Source: Amorphochlora amoebiformis
Lineage: Eukaryota; Cercozoa; Chlorarachniophyceae
Assembly (NCBI GenBank): GCA_054601695.1
Contig: BAAHQB010000045.1
Span: 1-64,000 of the forward strand
Direction of reading: 5' to 3'
DNA: 64,000 nt
This document shows, in pieces, positions 1 through 13,796 of the stretch. The notes beneath the pieces are model-generated. The model searched no databases. It saw nothing but the letters and a program-made list of their open reading frames with translations, and was not told where the DNA came from. Position 1 is the stretch's first letter; every line of letters starts with the position of its first letter. The position numbers were made by a program, and so were the translations under genes.

Positions 1-6
1 TGCTCC

Positions 7-570
7 TAACCCTAACCCTAACCCTAACCCTAACCCTAACCCTAACCCTAACCCTAACCCTAACCCTAACCCTAACCCTAACCCTAACCCTAACCCTAAC
101 CCTAACCCTAACCCTAACCCTAACCCTAACCCTAACCCTAACCCTAACCCTAACCCTAACCCTAACCCTAACCCTAACCCTAACCCTAACCCTAACCCTA
201 ACCCTAACCCTAACCCTAACCCTAACCCTAACCCTAACCCTAACCCTAACCCTAACCCTAACCCTAACCCTAACCCTAACCCTAACCCTCACCCTAACCC
301 TAACCCTAACCCTAACCCTAACCCTAACCCTAACCCTAACCCTAACCCTAACCCTAACCCTAACCCTAACCCTAACCCTAACCCTAACCCTAACCCTAAC
401 CCGACGCCCTAACCCGACGCCCTAACCCTAACCCTAACCCGACGCCCTAACCCTAACCCTAACCCTAACCCTAACCCTAACCCTAACCCTAACCCTAACC
501 CTAAGCCTAACCCTAACCCTAACCCTAACCCTAACCCTAACCCTAACCCTAACCCTAACCCTAAGCCTAA
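7..570. repeat. Terminal telomeric repeat array (CCCTAA)n
   Basis: Nearly perfect CCCTAA units fill this stretch, which is the C-rich strand of a TTAGGG telomere read from the chromosome end inward. Variants are few: one CCCTCA near 288, a cluster of CCCGACGCCCTAA around 400-450, and CCTAAGCC near 503 and 564. The last CCCTAAGCCTAACC runs straight into the retroelement at about 571, and the same junction string recurs at 4272-4292. The variant cluster lies on the inner side, as expected where telomerase-added repeats give way to older ones. Confidence 0.97.
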
Positions 571-648
571 CCTGGTACACCCCCCCATGACATCATGGGA
601 ACGAGATATAGATTCACATACACAGATACAAACACTTTACTTCTTCTA

Positions 649-734
<86 letters not shown>

Positions 735-758
735 CATTTATATCGATGTGAAATTTAT

Positions 759-795
<37 letters not shown>

Positions 796-815
796 TGTAT
801 ACCATATACTATATA

Positions 816-876
<61 letters not shown>

Positions 877-1365
877 GATTTGTTTAGTGTTTAATCATTC
901 GTGTTAGTTCTCTACATGTGTGTACATACAAGTATGCACACTCCCTACACATGTTCTATGCATGCTTACGGACGTAGTGGACGCACCCGGAGACCCAGCA
1001 ACCTACCAGAAGCCCTGATTTCCCCTCAAGATACGTAACCGAGCTACATAGCCAACCACGTGGACGAACGACGAAGTCAAGCGACGTAGTCGAGCTCTTT
1101 AGGGCTCTTCATCTGTCTTGTAGTTACGCATAATTCAGCTGTACTGACGAAGGCGAAAGCCGAAACGTTTACAGTCATCACCGCTTCTGCTACCTACAAG
1201 CACAGCCCCCTGGAGTCGCTACCCACATTTATATTACTTAGTACATTTATATGAATATGGATGCTAAGATCGATCAACCATCATCTTCAAAAAGACCTCG
1301 CGTGTCAGATGATGCTGTTGAAGTGAAGAACAACCTTCCCTCCTCAGGAGCCAACCAACCTAACC
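554..1365 (+). repeat. Left long direct repeat (pLTR-like) of the Penelope-like element
   Basis: This segment runs from the CCCTAAGCCTAACCTGG junction through two long (TA)n tracts (about 651-733 and 761-872), a unique GC-richer block (880-1230) and the first codons of ORF1. The same segment recurs at 4272-5140. The unique block is essentially identical in both copies. The TA tracts differ in length and in the short insert between them. The hammerhead-like motif at 1139-1174 lies in the unique block, about 77 bases before the ORF1 start. Confidence 0.9.
1139..1174 (+). ncRNA. Hammerhead ribozyme-like motif, left copy
   Basis: The parts appear in type I order. Stem I is CTGTA (1139-1143) pairing with TACAG (1170-1174). 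The core is CTGACGA (1144-1150). Stem II is GGC/GCC with a GAAA loop (1152-1161), preceded by one extra A at 1151. The second core is GAAA (1162-1165). Then CGTT follows, with the predicted cleavage after T1169. Stem III is only A-U and C-G with no loop, and AACGTT is self-complementary, so two RNAs could form a dimeric stem III. Penelope-like elements are known to carry minimal hammerheads in their terminal repeats, which supports the call. The extra A before stem II is the main oddity. Activity is not shown. Confidence 0.75.
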
Positions 1366-2324
1366 TAATACAAGGATATGATCGTCAATACTGCTGCTAC
1401 CTCATGGATGTAGCCCGCAACGAGGGCACCCTACCTAGGATGGACAGCAAGACGTTCGAGTTCAATCACAATACGATCTTCAGCGACCCAGCGATCAACT
1501 CAGTCCCTGAGAAAACAGTCAACCGGTACATCAACCGTCTGCAAGACAAGATCGCCGACATGAAGAAGCAACATGCTAACCTGATCGGCCAGCTCTTCAA
1601 AGCAGAACACGCCCTGAACGTCACCAAGACCGCTAAGGACGATGGCTGGATACCCAAAGGACTGAAGATCGGTCTCAAGTTGTCTCTCCCAGCGAGGTGC
1701 GCCGAAAAGCAAGCTGAACTGGAGAAGAGCATCTCGACATACAACACCAAGACTATATTGCACGGCGTGTATGAAGCAAGGCTCTACTGCTTCCTCGAGA
1801 TCAAGAAAGAGATCGTGGAATTCAAGAGCACCTGCCTCCAAAAATTCATGCCCCGCCTGCCCAAGACTCATGACTTGAAGATCAAAGCTGTCCTCCGTGC
1901 CCTCTTCATCATCCTGCATGCAGCATTCGAAGATCAAGAGATCGATGCCTCCATGAAAGCAGCGAAAAAGAAGGAACAAGCACAAGAAAGACAAGCCAAA
2001 CTCCAGGAAGCGAAAGAGATGGTCCTCGACCACGACTCACCTGCCCTGAAGAAGATCATCAGCGATGAAGTCGACCAGAAAGTTCTTGCCGCGCTAAAGA
2101 AACATTTGCCGGAAAAGTTCAAGACTTCCAGCACGAAGAAGCCCGTAGCCCGAGCCCAAGGCGCAGCCAAGCCCGGAGCCACGCAACGGAAGCAGCCACG
2201 TGCCCAGAACAGGAAGAACAGCCAGAACAAGAACAAGAACAAGAGCAAGAAACGGAACAATAAAAAGAAATCGCCTAAAACCAACCAAGGTAAAGGTAAA
2301 TCACCCAAATCCCACCAACGCTGA
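1251..2324 (+). CDS. Penelope-like element ORF1 protein (coiled-coil, basic C-terminus)
   Basis: This 357-residue protein is probably the nucleic-acid-binding or structural partner of the RT. Its N-terminus has an SSSKRPR nuclear-localisation-like motif (about residues 11-17). Residues ~85-130 look helical and coiled-coil forming (NRYINRLQDKIADMKKQ region). The last ~70 residues are dominated by Lys, Arg, Asn and Gln and end near SPKSHQR, as in an RNA-binding tail. ATG 1251 is chosen because it is the first in-frame ATG after the 5' UTR and is preserved in the second copy at 5026. The frame stops at TGA 2322-2324, but the same frame stays open through 2325-2354 into ORF2. ORF1 is a known component of several telomere-linked Penelope-like elements. 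I recognise no enzymatic domain. Confidence 0.8.
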   Translation: MNMDAKIDQPSSSKRPRVSDDAVEVKNNLPSSGANQPNLIQGYDRQYCCYLMDVARNEGTLPRMDSKTFEFNHNTIFSDPAINSVPEKTVNRYINRLQDKIADMKKQHANLIGQLFKAEHALNVTKTAKDDGWIPKGLKIGLKLSLPARCAEKQAELEKSISTYNTKTILHGVYEARLYCFLEIKKEIVEFKSTCLQKFMPRLPKTHDLKIKAVLRALFIILHAAFEDQEIDASMKAAKKKEQAQERQAKLQEAKEMVLDHDSPALKKIISDEVDQKVLAALKKHLPEKFKTSSTKKPVARAQGAAKPGATQRKQPRAQNRKNSQNKNKNKSKKRNNKKKSPKTNQGKGKSPKSHQR

Positions 2325-2354
2325 TTAGCAGCTACGTGGTGTCTTGGTCAACCC

Positions 2355-2798
2355 ATGGAGTTTCTCGAGCAGGCCCTATCGGCCTCGTCTGTCTTTCTTC
2401 TACAGGGGGTAAACTTTACCTTGCATGACAAGTTAACTCTTGCACTTGGCAAAAGCTTCCGCCCCTTGCCCAATACCAGAAAACCAGATGTTTTTTCTAA
2501 CTTTATTTTTTCTAATTGGTTAGTTTTCGCTCGCCGCCTACGTCTCACGCGCTTCTTTGGCAATGCCTCCAGTAATAAGGCCCCCAAGCTTTATTTTCGT
2601 ACTGGTTGGCAGCCGGATAGGCGAGACCGTGAGCCCGCTGTTGAACAATACCTCGCCGACACGAGGAAACTGCTCACAGCGGAGGTGGAAAAGCTGTTGG
2701 CCGCACACCGCCTCTTCGTCAATATGACGCGACGTGATCGAAATGTTCGCAAGATCCGCTCGCTGACCTCAAAGATGGAGAAGGCTGGATATGTCTAG
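2355..2798 (+). CDS. Penelope-like RT ORF, N-terminal part
   Basis: These 147 residues match the usual region upstream of the RT core in Penelope-like proteins: an FFLRRLRL-like block (here FARRLRLTRFF, about residues 59-69), then GWQPDRRD, then a helical EQYLADTRKLL stretch. The frame is continuous with ORF1 apart from the single TGA at 2322, so ATG 2355 may be an internal start or ORF2 may be reached by readthrough. The ORF ends at TAG 2796-2798 just before the DKN motif, which lies in another frame at 2801. The two pieces therefore look like one ancestral ORF2 broken by a one-base indel, unless a -1 frameshift is used. Confidence 0.75.
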   Translation: MEFLEQALSASSVFLLQGVNFTLHDKLTLALGKSFRPLPNTRKPDVFSNFIFSNWLVFARRLRLTRFFGNASSNKAPKLYFRTGWQPDRRDREPAVEQYLADTRKLLTAEVEKLLAAHRLFVNMTRRDRNVRKIRSLTSKMEKAGYV

Positions 2799-2800
2799 AT

Positions 2801-4252
2801 GTGGCCGCACCAGCTGACAAGAATCTGGGACTTGTTGTCATGACATCCCAAGCCTATGAAGACAGCATGCTAGAGCATCTCAATTCGCCTGCATTCCGTC
2901 AGATTAGCTTGGTTTCGTTCAAGGCCCGGATTCGAAACGCGTATTTACACATACGCCGACACATGGGATATATATATCCGACAAATGAAAAGGGTAAACG
3001 CCCCAACATTTACCGATATGTCTGCGAAACTTACAACCTGGAGGAGCTTCAACCTGTCAAGCCATACCTGCTTTTCAAGATGCACAAGCTCAACCATACA
3101 GAACTCAAGGACAGAGTCAAGCCCCCGACTCGCCTTCTAGCTCCATGCATGAAGACTGTGGGAGAAACAGCAGCACGCTGGGTCGACCACATTGTCTCTC
3201 CAGTCTATCGCAGAATCGACACCCATGACCTGAGGGATACTCCGTCCCTTATTCGTAGCCTACAACCAGCAAGATTCCCTGTGACAAGCACCCTTTCTGC
3301 AAAGGACATCGTTGCGCTCTATCCTTCGATTCCGCTCTTCCTTGGTGAAGTTTATTTTGGGAACTTTCTCAAGAGACACTTCGCCTTGGACCTTGCTGAC
3401 AGGATACTTAAGATCACAAGACTGGTTCTTCGCAACAACGTGCTACGATATCGACAATCCTATTATCTACAAACCGTCGGCACGGCTATTGGTAACCCGC
3501 TAGCAGTCGTGTATGCAAATGTATTTATGTACGAACTCACTCGAGACCTCGTGCAGAAATATATTGCCAATGGAGACCTGCTGTTCTACAGACGATACAT
3601 TGACGACATCTTCTCCGTGTTCATCAACCCAGACGCCCATCATGCCTTTTGGCGTGATTTCGAGCAACTGCACCCTAATATTAGAGTCACTGGGGATAAC
3701 GCGGACACTGTGGATTTTCTGGATCTCACGATCAGTAAAGACAACTTCTTCGCCGAAAATGGACGCCTCCGCATCCGCCCGTACACGAAGCCTTTCAACA
3801 AGTTTCTGTACATACCGTGGTCTTCATTCCACACTCGGCAAAGCAAGAACGCATGGATCCGAGCAGAGCTGCAGAGAATTGTACGTAATAGTGACACCTT
3901 TGAGATTTATCTTGAAGAGCGAACTATGTTCGCACGTCGCTTGCGCGCTCGCAACTATCCGCATGCTTTCCTCACCAAAGCGTTTTTGGGTATAAGGTAC
4001 CGTGATCGCTCAACCTTCCTCGCAGAGCACGACTCAAAGTCTGATCGACCACGCCCCTTGGTGTTCTCAACACAGAGCACCCCACTCCAGCACGCTCTCA
4101 AGATCTCAAACATCTTGCGAAACTTCTGGACTCCGCTCTTCCCTGAATGGGCTGCAGCCGACTATTACCCGATTGTCTCTTACTCTAAAGCTCCATCACT
4201 CTGGGATATTCTCCGTAGATCTTCTCGTGCCGTCTTGGACCAGCCACCATAG
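2801..4252 (+). CDS. Penelope-like reverse transcriptase core, no GIY-YIG domain
   Basis: This 483-codon open frame encodes an RNA-dependent DNA polymerase. It starts at ADKNLG (residues 5-10), equivalent to the Penelope 'DKG' motif. RT motif A is AKDIVALYPSIP (catalytic D169), motif B is GTAIGNPLAVVYAN (227-240), and motif C is YIDDIF (266-271, D268 and D269). Downstream, VDFLDLTI and then KPFNKFLYIPWSS with the SFHT block is the Penelope signature beyond motif D. All three catalytic aspartates are present, so the polymerase core looks intact. The protein ends 30-40 residues after the thumb-like region, with no GIY-YIG or other nuclease domain. GTG 2801 is only the first codon of the open frame and not a real start; translation must come from the 2355 ORF through the frameshift. 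Confidence 0.92.
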   Translation: MAAPADKNLGLVVMTSQAYEDSMLEHLNSPAFRQISLVSFKARIRNAYLHIRRHMGYIYPTNEKGKRPNIYRYVCETYNLEELQPVKPYLLFKMHKLNHTELKDRVKPPTRLLAPCMKTVGETAARWVDHIVSPVYRRIDTHDLRDTPSLIRSLQPARFPVTSTLSAKDIVALYPSIPLFLGEVYFGNFLKRHFALDLADRILKITRLVLRNNVLRYRQSYYLQTVGTAIGNPLAVVYANVFMYELTRDLVQKYIANGDLLFYRRYIDDIFSVFINPDAHHAFWRDFEQLHPNIRVTGDNADTVDFLDLTISKDNFFAENGRLRIRPYTKPFNKFLYIPWSSFHTRQSKNAWIRAELQRIVRNSDTFEIYLEERTMFARRLRARNYPHAFLTKAFLGIRYRDRSTFLAEHDSKSDRPRPLVFSTQSTPLQHALKISNILRNFWTPLFPEWAAADYYPIVSYSKAPSLWDILRRSSRAVLDQPP

Positions 4253-5135
<883 letters not shown>

Positions 5136-5140
<5 letters not shown>

Positions 5141-5620
5141 CTAACCCTAACCCTAACCCTAACCCTAACCCTAACCCTAACCCTAACCCTAACCCTAACC
5201 CTAACCCTAACCCTAACCCTAACCCTAACCCTAACCCTAACCCTAACCCTAACCCTAACCCTAACCCTAACCCTAACCCTAACCCTAACCCTAACCCTAA
5301 CCCGACACCCGACACCCTAACCCGACACCCGACACCCTAACCCGACACCCTAACCCGGCACCCTAACCCGACACCCTAACCGGACACCCTAACCCTAACC
5401 CTAACCCTAACCCTAACCCTAACCCTAATCCTAACCCGACACCCTAACCCGACACCCTAACCCTAACCCTAACCCTAACCCTAACCCTAACCCTAACCCT
5501 AACCCTAATCCGACACCCTAACCCTAACCCGACACCCTAACCCGACACGCCAACCCTAACCCCACACCCTAACCCTAACCCGACACGCTAACCCTAACCC
5601 GACACCCTAACCCGACACTG
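5136..5620. repeat. Internal telomeric array with CCCGACACCCTAA variants
   Basis: Perfect CCCTAA units run to about 5302, followed by a mixed zone to 5620. In that zone CCCGACACCCTAA, CCCGACACGC, CCCGGCACCC and CCTAATCC variants alternate with CCCTAA. Degeneracy increases away from the chromosome end, as in an old telomere base that the retroelement and newer telomere were added onto. The truncated ORF1 copy reads in frame into this array as an Asn-Pro repeat, which I do not regard as a gene. Confidence 0.93.
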
Positions 5621-6618
5621 AACTAGATGGAATGGTGTGCGGACAACACGTACGTATGTACGTGTACGTGTACGTACTTATACGTACGTACGTACGGATA
5701 CTACTTACGTACTTATACGTACGTACGTACTTATACGTACGCGTACGTACGTACTTATACGTACGTACGTACTTATACGTACGTACGTACTTATACGTAC
5801 GTACGTAGCCGTTGGCGAATCTCTTTCTAGTCTTTATTGCATGTTTTCATGTAAGTATGGACTAGATGGACTAGCGCTGAATATTTCTAGATTTAGTCTA
5901 TGTAAAGGTCTACGTCATACTCTACAGTACAGTACAATATTTTGTTTGAATACGTATACGTTGTCCTTGTATTTGGATATTTACTAGATTTATAATAAAT
6001 ATTACTGTTGATGATATACGTATTCATTCTATTCAACTACTAGAACTAGTTTAACGAGTACGCACGCGGGTATTGAGAATGATTGGAATAAATTCACAAT
6101 TTATAATCACCGCAGTTAGCTAGTTAGGCTAGACAGAATCTAGAGAATACTCAGCGATAGTTGACCCACTCTGCCAAGGTAAAGCTGATACAAACATGCA
6201 AATGTATGACGCGAAGCGACAATTATCAATGACAGTGTGACACGTATACGTACGTGCACGTCCGTACATGTACTACGCATAGCAGAAAGTAGAAGATAGA
6301 CTGGGCGTATATATATATATATTAGTCTAGTTAGTAAGCGTAGCATAGTAATCAGCGATAGCTTATTGTCCCGCCCATTTACCCGCCCGAAACTATATTG
6401 TTTTGGCATCACAGATCTAGGCGGCACACATATTTTCTTGCGAATTATTAATATTATGTCGGCAATTTATCAGAGATTGTATCATCACAATAAGGTAAAG
6501 CTGATACGACGCGGAGCGTTAATTATCGAAACGACACGTACTGCGAAGCAGGCAGTGGAGTGCCGATAAATATACAATATATATATATATCTATATATAT
6601 ATATGTATATGTAAATAT

Positions 6619-6653
<35 letters not shown>

Positions 6654-6885
6654 AATATATATATACACTATGTGTATTTATGTGTATAGTCCAGTATAGA
6701 TATGTGCATGTGTATTTATACATACACACCACGGCGCAACACGCGCGCACACATCTCATTATCTAGATTTCTTTAGAACATATGTACCACATGGTAATTA
6801 GGCGTACCGACACAGTAGAGTGACGATCATATTCACTACATGTATGTATCATATGTAACTACTATCTAGACTATATACCAGATAT

Positions 6886-6947
<62 letters not shown>

Positions 6948-7813
6948 TAGATACATCTAGATATGTACTATATGCACTCATATTTACTCTATCCTTTTTA
7001 TTATTTCTATGTAACATTTACAACATTCAGAATTCGAACTTTCTCAACTTCCATGTTCTCACGAGGTAAATTATATTTATAATTTTTTGATAGGTGTCTC
7101 TCAAATTTGATACTCACTGTCTGGACTGTGTATGAGTTCATATCTAGTATGTGCTAGATATATAGCTGTAAATGCATGTGAACTAAGAATCTAGACCACT
7201 GTCACAATCTAGCGATGATTATATATACAATGATTATTATACACTCTGTATCTCTAGGCAGCAGAGTCTAGACGGTACGTTTAAGCATATTTATATTTCT
7301 GAGTTACTTTTCCTTTAGTTCCCTTCATTCTTTTCTCTCGTTTCCAGCTCAATTTCGATATCTCTGTTGTCTCTATTTCTTTCTGTCTACATACAGGCAC
7401 ATTCCAGAATTCAGCTTGACGCTCAATTTCGATATCTCTGTTCTCTCTCTCTATTTCCTTCTGTCTAATGCACATTCCAGAATTTCAGCTTGACACGGGA
7501 CTGAATCCGTCCATTTGTAGATTTGGCTTTTCATTTGTACAATCTTTCTATACTGTGAATATTACTAGTATTAGTATAGAACCTAGTAGATCCATTATGA
7601 TTGAAACAATAGTACTTATGAATGATTATTATTTCGATGGCCGGTCTACAGTACTCTAGTAATTGTCTGTAGTAATTGTCTAGATGCTGTTACCTAGTGT
7701 ATTGCATTTACTACTAGATATATACTACTACTAAGCTACTACATGTACATGCTAGACATGTATATATTTTGTGCTGTGAGGCAATATAAATGACTGGTAA
7801 TAGCAGCCAAAAT
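5621..7813. other. AT-rich subtelomeric sequence with TACG and TA microsatellites, no gene seen
   Basis: A (TACG)n-rich stretch with TTATACGTACG units occupies 5640-5810. After it comes AT-rich unique sequence with (TA)n tracts at about 6625-6650 and 6893-6944 and CTAGA-rich stretches. The motif CTCAATTTCGATATCTCTGTT occurs twice (around 7348 and 7421). No open frame here has splice-supported or family-like coding content. Confidence 0.6.
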
Positions 7814-7909
7814 AGCCAAGCGGGGAATCGAACCCAGCATGACGAGGGTGATTAATACATTGATTAATTTTCTACATCCCCATCATCCACACCAATTGTG
7901 GTCTTAGCT
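7814..7909 (-). pseudogene. tRNA-like relic with an insert in the anticodon region
   Basis: On the minus strand a 7-bp acceptor stem (AGCTAAG with CTTGGCT, one G-U) encloses a D-arm-like hairpin (CCAC AATTGGT GTGG). A 5-bp anticodon-like stem (TGATG/CGTCA, one wobble) carries a loop of ~30 bases instead of 7. A T-arm contains GGGTTCGATTCCCC, a good B-box. The variable region is only two bases, the T-stem has one mismatch and U33 is missing, so a functional tRNA is unlikely. A tRNA-derived SINE head or a decayed intron-bearing tRNA gene fits better. Minus-strand upstream sequence is a poly(A) run. Confidence 0.4.
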
Positions 7910-9639
<1,730 letters not shown>

Positions 9640-9640
<1 letters not shown>

Positions 9641-10144
9641 AACCCCAGGCAGACTTACGGCCGCTAGCCCACCCGGGACATGCACCCACACCATGCACAT
9701 CAACATGCACATGCACTCAAACAAACGCACGCATGATGATTCAAATTTAACATTAGGAACTTATCTTTTCAAACGCCTCTACCATTGCCCATTTCAATAT
9801 GCAAACCCTTCGCATAACCCATAACACGAACAATCCAACTATATATATATACTTTATATATATATATATATATATGTATTATATACATACATGTATGCAT
9901 ATAATGTGATTAAATGTGGCAATATCCCCGACCCTCTTAGAAACCCAGGCGGGCTTACGGCCGCTAGCCTACCCGGGACATGAACCCACAAGCGTACACA
10001 TGCGCATGCACATTCCGTAAAACATACATATGCATTATTATTGACGTTAAAGTTAGGAGCTTATCTTTTCAAACACCCGTACAATCGATCCAACACGAAG
10101 ACACAAACCTACAATATCTAGAATATGCCTAGGGAAATATGTCG

Positions 10145-10230
<86 letters not shown>

Positions 10231-11600
10231 GCATGTATGAATGCATATTATATACATACACATATACATATACATATACACACATACACATACATATACA
10301 CACATATATTCATATTCTAGAGGAATGTAGAGGCAAACACATGTGCAATCCCACGCATTCAAGTCTTAAGAAGGTTGAGTTGTTTTCGTCTGGGAGATTG
10401 ACCGGAAAATCGTTTGCGGGAACGAGAAGGAAGGACCATGCAGCAATAACAGGTTGCTGTAGAGGACTCCAACACATCTCGCCGCAAAAACCCGACGGGT
10501 CAGGGAAATGAGACTCGGAAGCGAGGTTGCGACCAAAATCGCACAGCAACTCGCAACTCGAACCACAAACCGATTCCACATCACCGATTTCTCCCACACA
10601 AAGACACACACAGAAGGAGACACAGAGAGATTTACAGAAAGGAGAGATTTACAGACAGGAACACACGCACAAGCCATAACACAAAGAACCCAACATGTAT
10701 GCATATAATGTGATTAAACATGGCATCATCGCCGACCCTCTTAGAAACCCAGGCGGGCTTACGGCCGCTAGCCTACCCGGGACATGAACCCACAAGCATA
10801 CACATGCGCATGCACATTCCGTCAAACATACATATGCATTATTATTGACGTTAAAGTTAGGAGCTTATCTTTTCAAACACCCGTACAATCGATCCAACAC
10901 AAAGACACAAACCTAAAATATGCCTAGGGAAATATATCGATATATATATATATATATATATATAGATTTAATATATATATATATATATATATATAATACA
11001 TATACATATACAACACATACACATACATATACACACATATATTCATATTCTAGAGGAATGTAGAGGCAAACACATGTGCAATCCCACGCATTCAAGTCTT
11101 AAGAAGGTTGAGTTGTTTTCGTCTGGGAGATTGACCGGAAAATCGTTTGCGGGAACGAGAAGGAAGGACCATGCAGCAATAACAGGTTGCTGTAGAGGAC
11201 TCCAACACATCTCGCCGCAAAAACCCGACGGGTCAGGGAAATGAGACTCGGAAGCGAGGTTGCGACCAAAATCGCACAGCAACTCGCAACTCGAACCACA
11301 AACCGATTCCACATCGCCGATTTCTCCCACACAAAGACACACACAGAAGGAGACACAAAGAGATTTACAGAAAGGAGAGATTTACAGACAGGAACACACG
11401 CACAAGCCATAACACAAAGAACCCAACATGTATGCATATAATATGATTAAACATGGCATCATCCCCGACCCTCTTAGAAACCCAGGCGGGCTTACGGCCG
11501 CTAGCCTACCCGGGACATGCACCCACAAGCATACACATGCGCATGCACATTCCGTCAAACATACATATGCATTATTATTAACGTTAAAGTTAGAAACTTA
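9640..11600. repeat. Tandem subtelomeric duplication (~733-bp unit) with a shared boundary motif
   Basis: The block from the CTAGAGGAATGTAGAGGC site (10316) to past 10900 recurs from 11049 with an offset of 733 bases and only scattered substitutions. A boundary motif with GGGCTTACGGCCGCTAGCC and ACCCGGGACATG occurs four times (about 9650, 9950, 10755, 11488). Each later copy is followed by the same ~100-base tail that ends at TTATCTTTTCAAA. TA tracts at matching places differ in length. Minus-strand frames of 99-112 codons are duplicated with the unit, but they show no splice or domain support. Confidence 0.8.
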
Positions 11601-11826
11601 TCTTTTCAAAGCTGCAGAACAAGATGCAGATGCAGATGCAGATGCAGATGCAGATGAAAATGCAAATGCAAATGCAAATGCAGTGTACGAGGCAACCACT
11701 CCCACTCTAGTAACACGTTACCTGACATTGGACCAAAAACCCACTCAATATCTTGTATACAGTACAGGTATACCATAAATATATATCTATACACATACAC
11801 ATGTACACACACATATATATTATATG

Positions 11827-11887
<61 letters not shown>

Positions 11888-11929
11888 AAAATATAAATAC
11901 ATCCATTTATAATATATCTATACATATAT

Positions 11930-12002
<73 letters not shown>

Positions 12003-12157
12003 CGCTCTCTCTCTCTCTCTCGCTCTCGCTCTCTCTCTTTCGCTCTCTCTCTTTCACTCTCGCTCTCTATCTCTCGCTCTCGCTCTCTTTCTCTCGCTCT
12101 CCCTCTCGCTCTCTCTTCGCTCTCTCTCTCTAGCTCTCTCATATATATATGCATATA

Positions 12158-12208
<51 letters not shown>

Positions 12209-12281
12209 GCACACACACACATGTATTATACAAATATATTTTACAATATACGTGTAATTTGGTGTACGTAAGACATATGTA
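11600..12281. repeat. GATGCA hexamer array, TA tracts and a CT-rich tract
   Basis: (GATGCA)n grading into (AAATGC)n occupies about 11620-11682. Long (TA)n tracts follow at 11829-11880, 11934-11996 and 12167-12203. A pyrimidine tract of CTCTCT/CGCTCT units covers 12003-12138. The downstream end of the minus-strand gene begins at 12282. Confidence 0.8.
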
Positions 12282-13458
12282 TTAAATTGTAGATGTTACG
12301 AGTTGTACCTTCCAGAGACATACGCGGTAAGGTTTGGATTTTGACTTGGCTCCCTCTGGCTTTGGTTTTGGCTTTGGCTTTGGCTTTGGCTTTGGGTTTG
12401 CGTTGTGTTTGTTCTAGAAAGGCAAAGGAACTTAGCAAAGCATATCAAGCATTAAAATGAGGTTTATGTGTCATTGGACTCAAAGGATGGTATCACTATA
12501 AGGGTACTGTACGAGGGCTAGCACTAGCTAACGGGGCACATGTATACGAGGTTTGAGTTTGTGTTTACGTGTGTGTGTGAATATGTGTGTGTGTTTGTGT
12601 TTGTGTGTGTATATTGGTGTGTGTGTAGTATTCAAACCTTGTGTTTGTTATTTTCGTCGTTGTTTGTGCAGATTCGTAGGTTGTTGTTGTTGGTAGGTTG
12701 TTTTGATTTGTGAGGGTGACGACGTTTGCCAAGCTTGGGCTTCTTGTGCGGTTTGTCAAGCTTGTGACTGTTAAGCTTTTGTGGTTTATGAGGCTTGTCA
12801 ATCCTGCTTGACTTATGCGTTTTGTCAAGCTTGTTCGGCACTTTCTGAGGCTTCTCGTCAGCCTTATGCTTGCCGTGCTTGTGTCGGTTGTGAAGCTTGT
12901 CGAGCTTGTGTTGCTTTCGAGACTCTTCAAGCGTGTGTTTGTTTTCAAGCTTGTCAAGCTTGTGTTTGTTATCAAGCTTGTCAAGCTTGTGTTGCTTTCG
13001 AGACTCGTGAAGGTTGTGTAGGTTGCGAGATTTAGGGTTGAGAAGGTTGTGTTGGAGACGTGGATTGTCAAGCTGTGGTAGATGATGAGGCTTGTCGAGC
13101 TTGTGTTCCTCATCACCTTTGTGGAACGTCGGGTTGAAAACAACGGGCAAGCTTTCAGACTTGTCAAGATTGTTTTGCTTCTGAGACCTGCCAACCTTGT
13201 TTTGCTTCTCAGACTTGCCAACCTTCTTTTGCTTCTGAGAATATACAACTAGATATATATATATTTATATATATGTGTGTGTGTATATATATATTATATA
13301 TGATATTTGTAACATATGAGCAAATATGTTTATGGATACATTTATGTGCATATCCATATTATTTGATATTTTATATACATCTGTACATGTTCTATATATA
13401 TATATTTATATTTGTATATATGTGTGTGTGTACATATATACACATACACATACACACG

Positions 13459-13520
<62 letters not shown>

Positions 13521-13526
13521 TATAGA

Positions 13527-13602
<76 letters not shown>

Positions 13603-13613
13603 TATACACATAC

Positions 13614-13645
<32 letters not shown>

Positions 13646-13671
13646 GTATATATATACATATATATACCTAT

Positions 13672-13718
<47 letters not shown>

Positions 13719-13764
13719 ACATGTATATATATGTATGTATATATATATATATTATATATATATA

Positions 13765-13796
<32 letters not shown>

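Noticed and set aside
1500-2308. Minus-strand frames of 94-177 codons opposite ORF1
   Set aside because: They are shadows of the retroelement ORF1 with no start context or family resemblance.
10310-11437. Duplicated minus-strand frames of 99 and 112 codons
   Set aside because: They exist in both copies because the DNA is duplicated. No domain, splice signal or codon constraint is visible.
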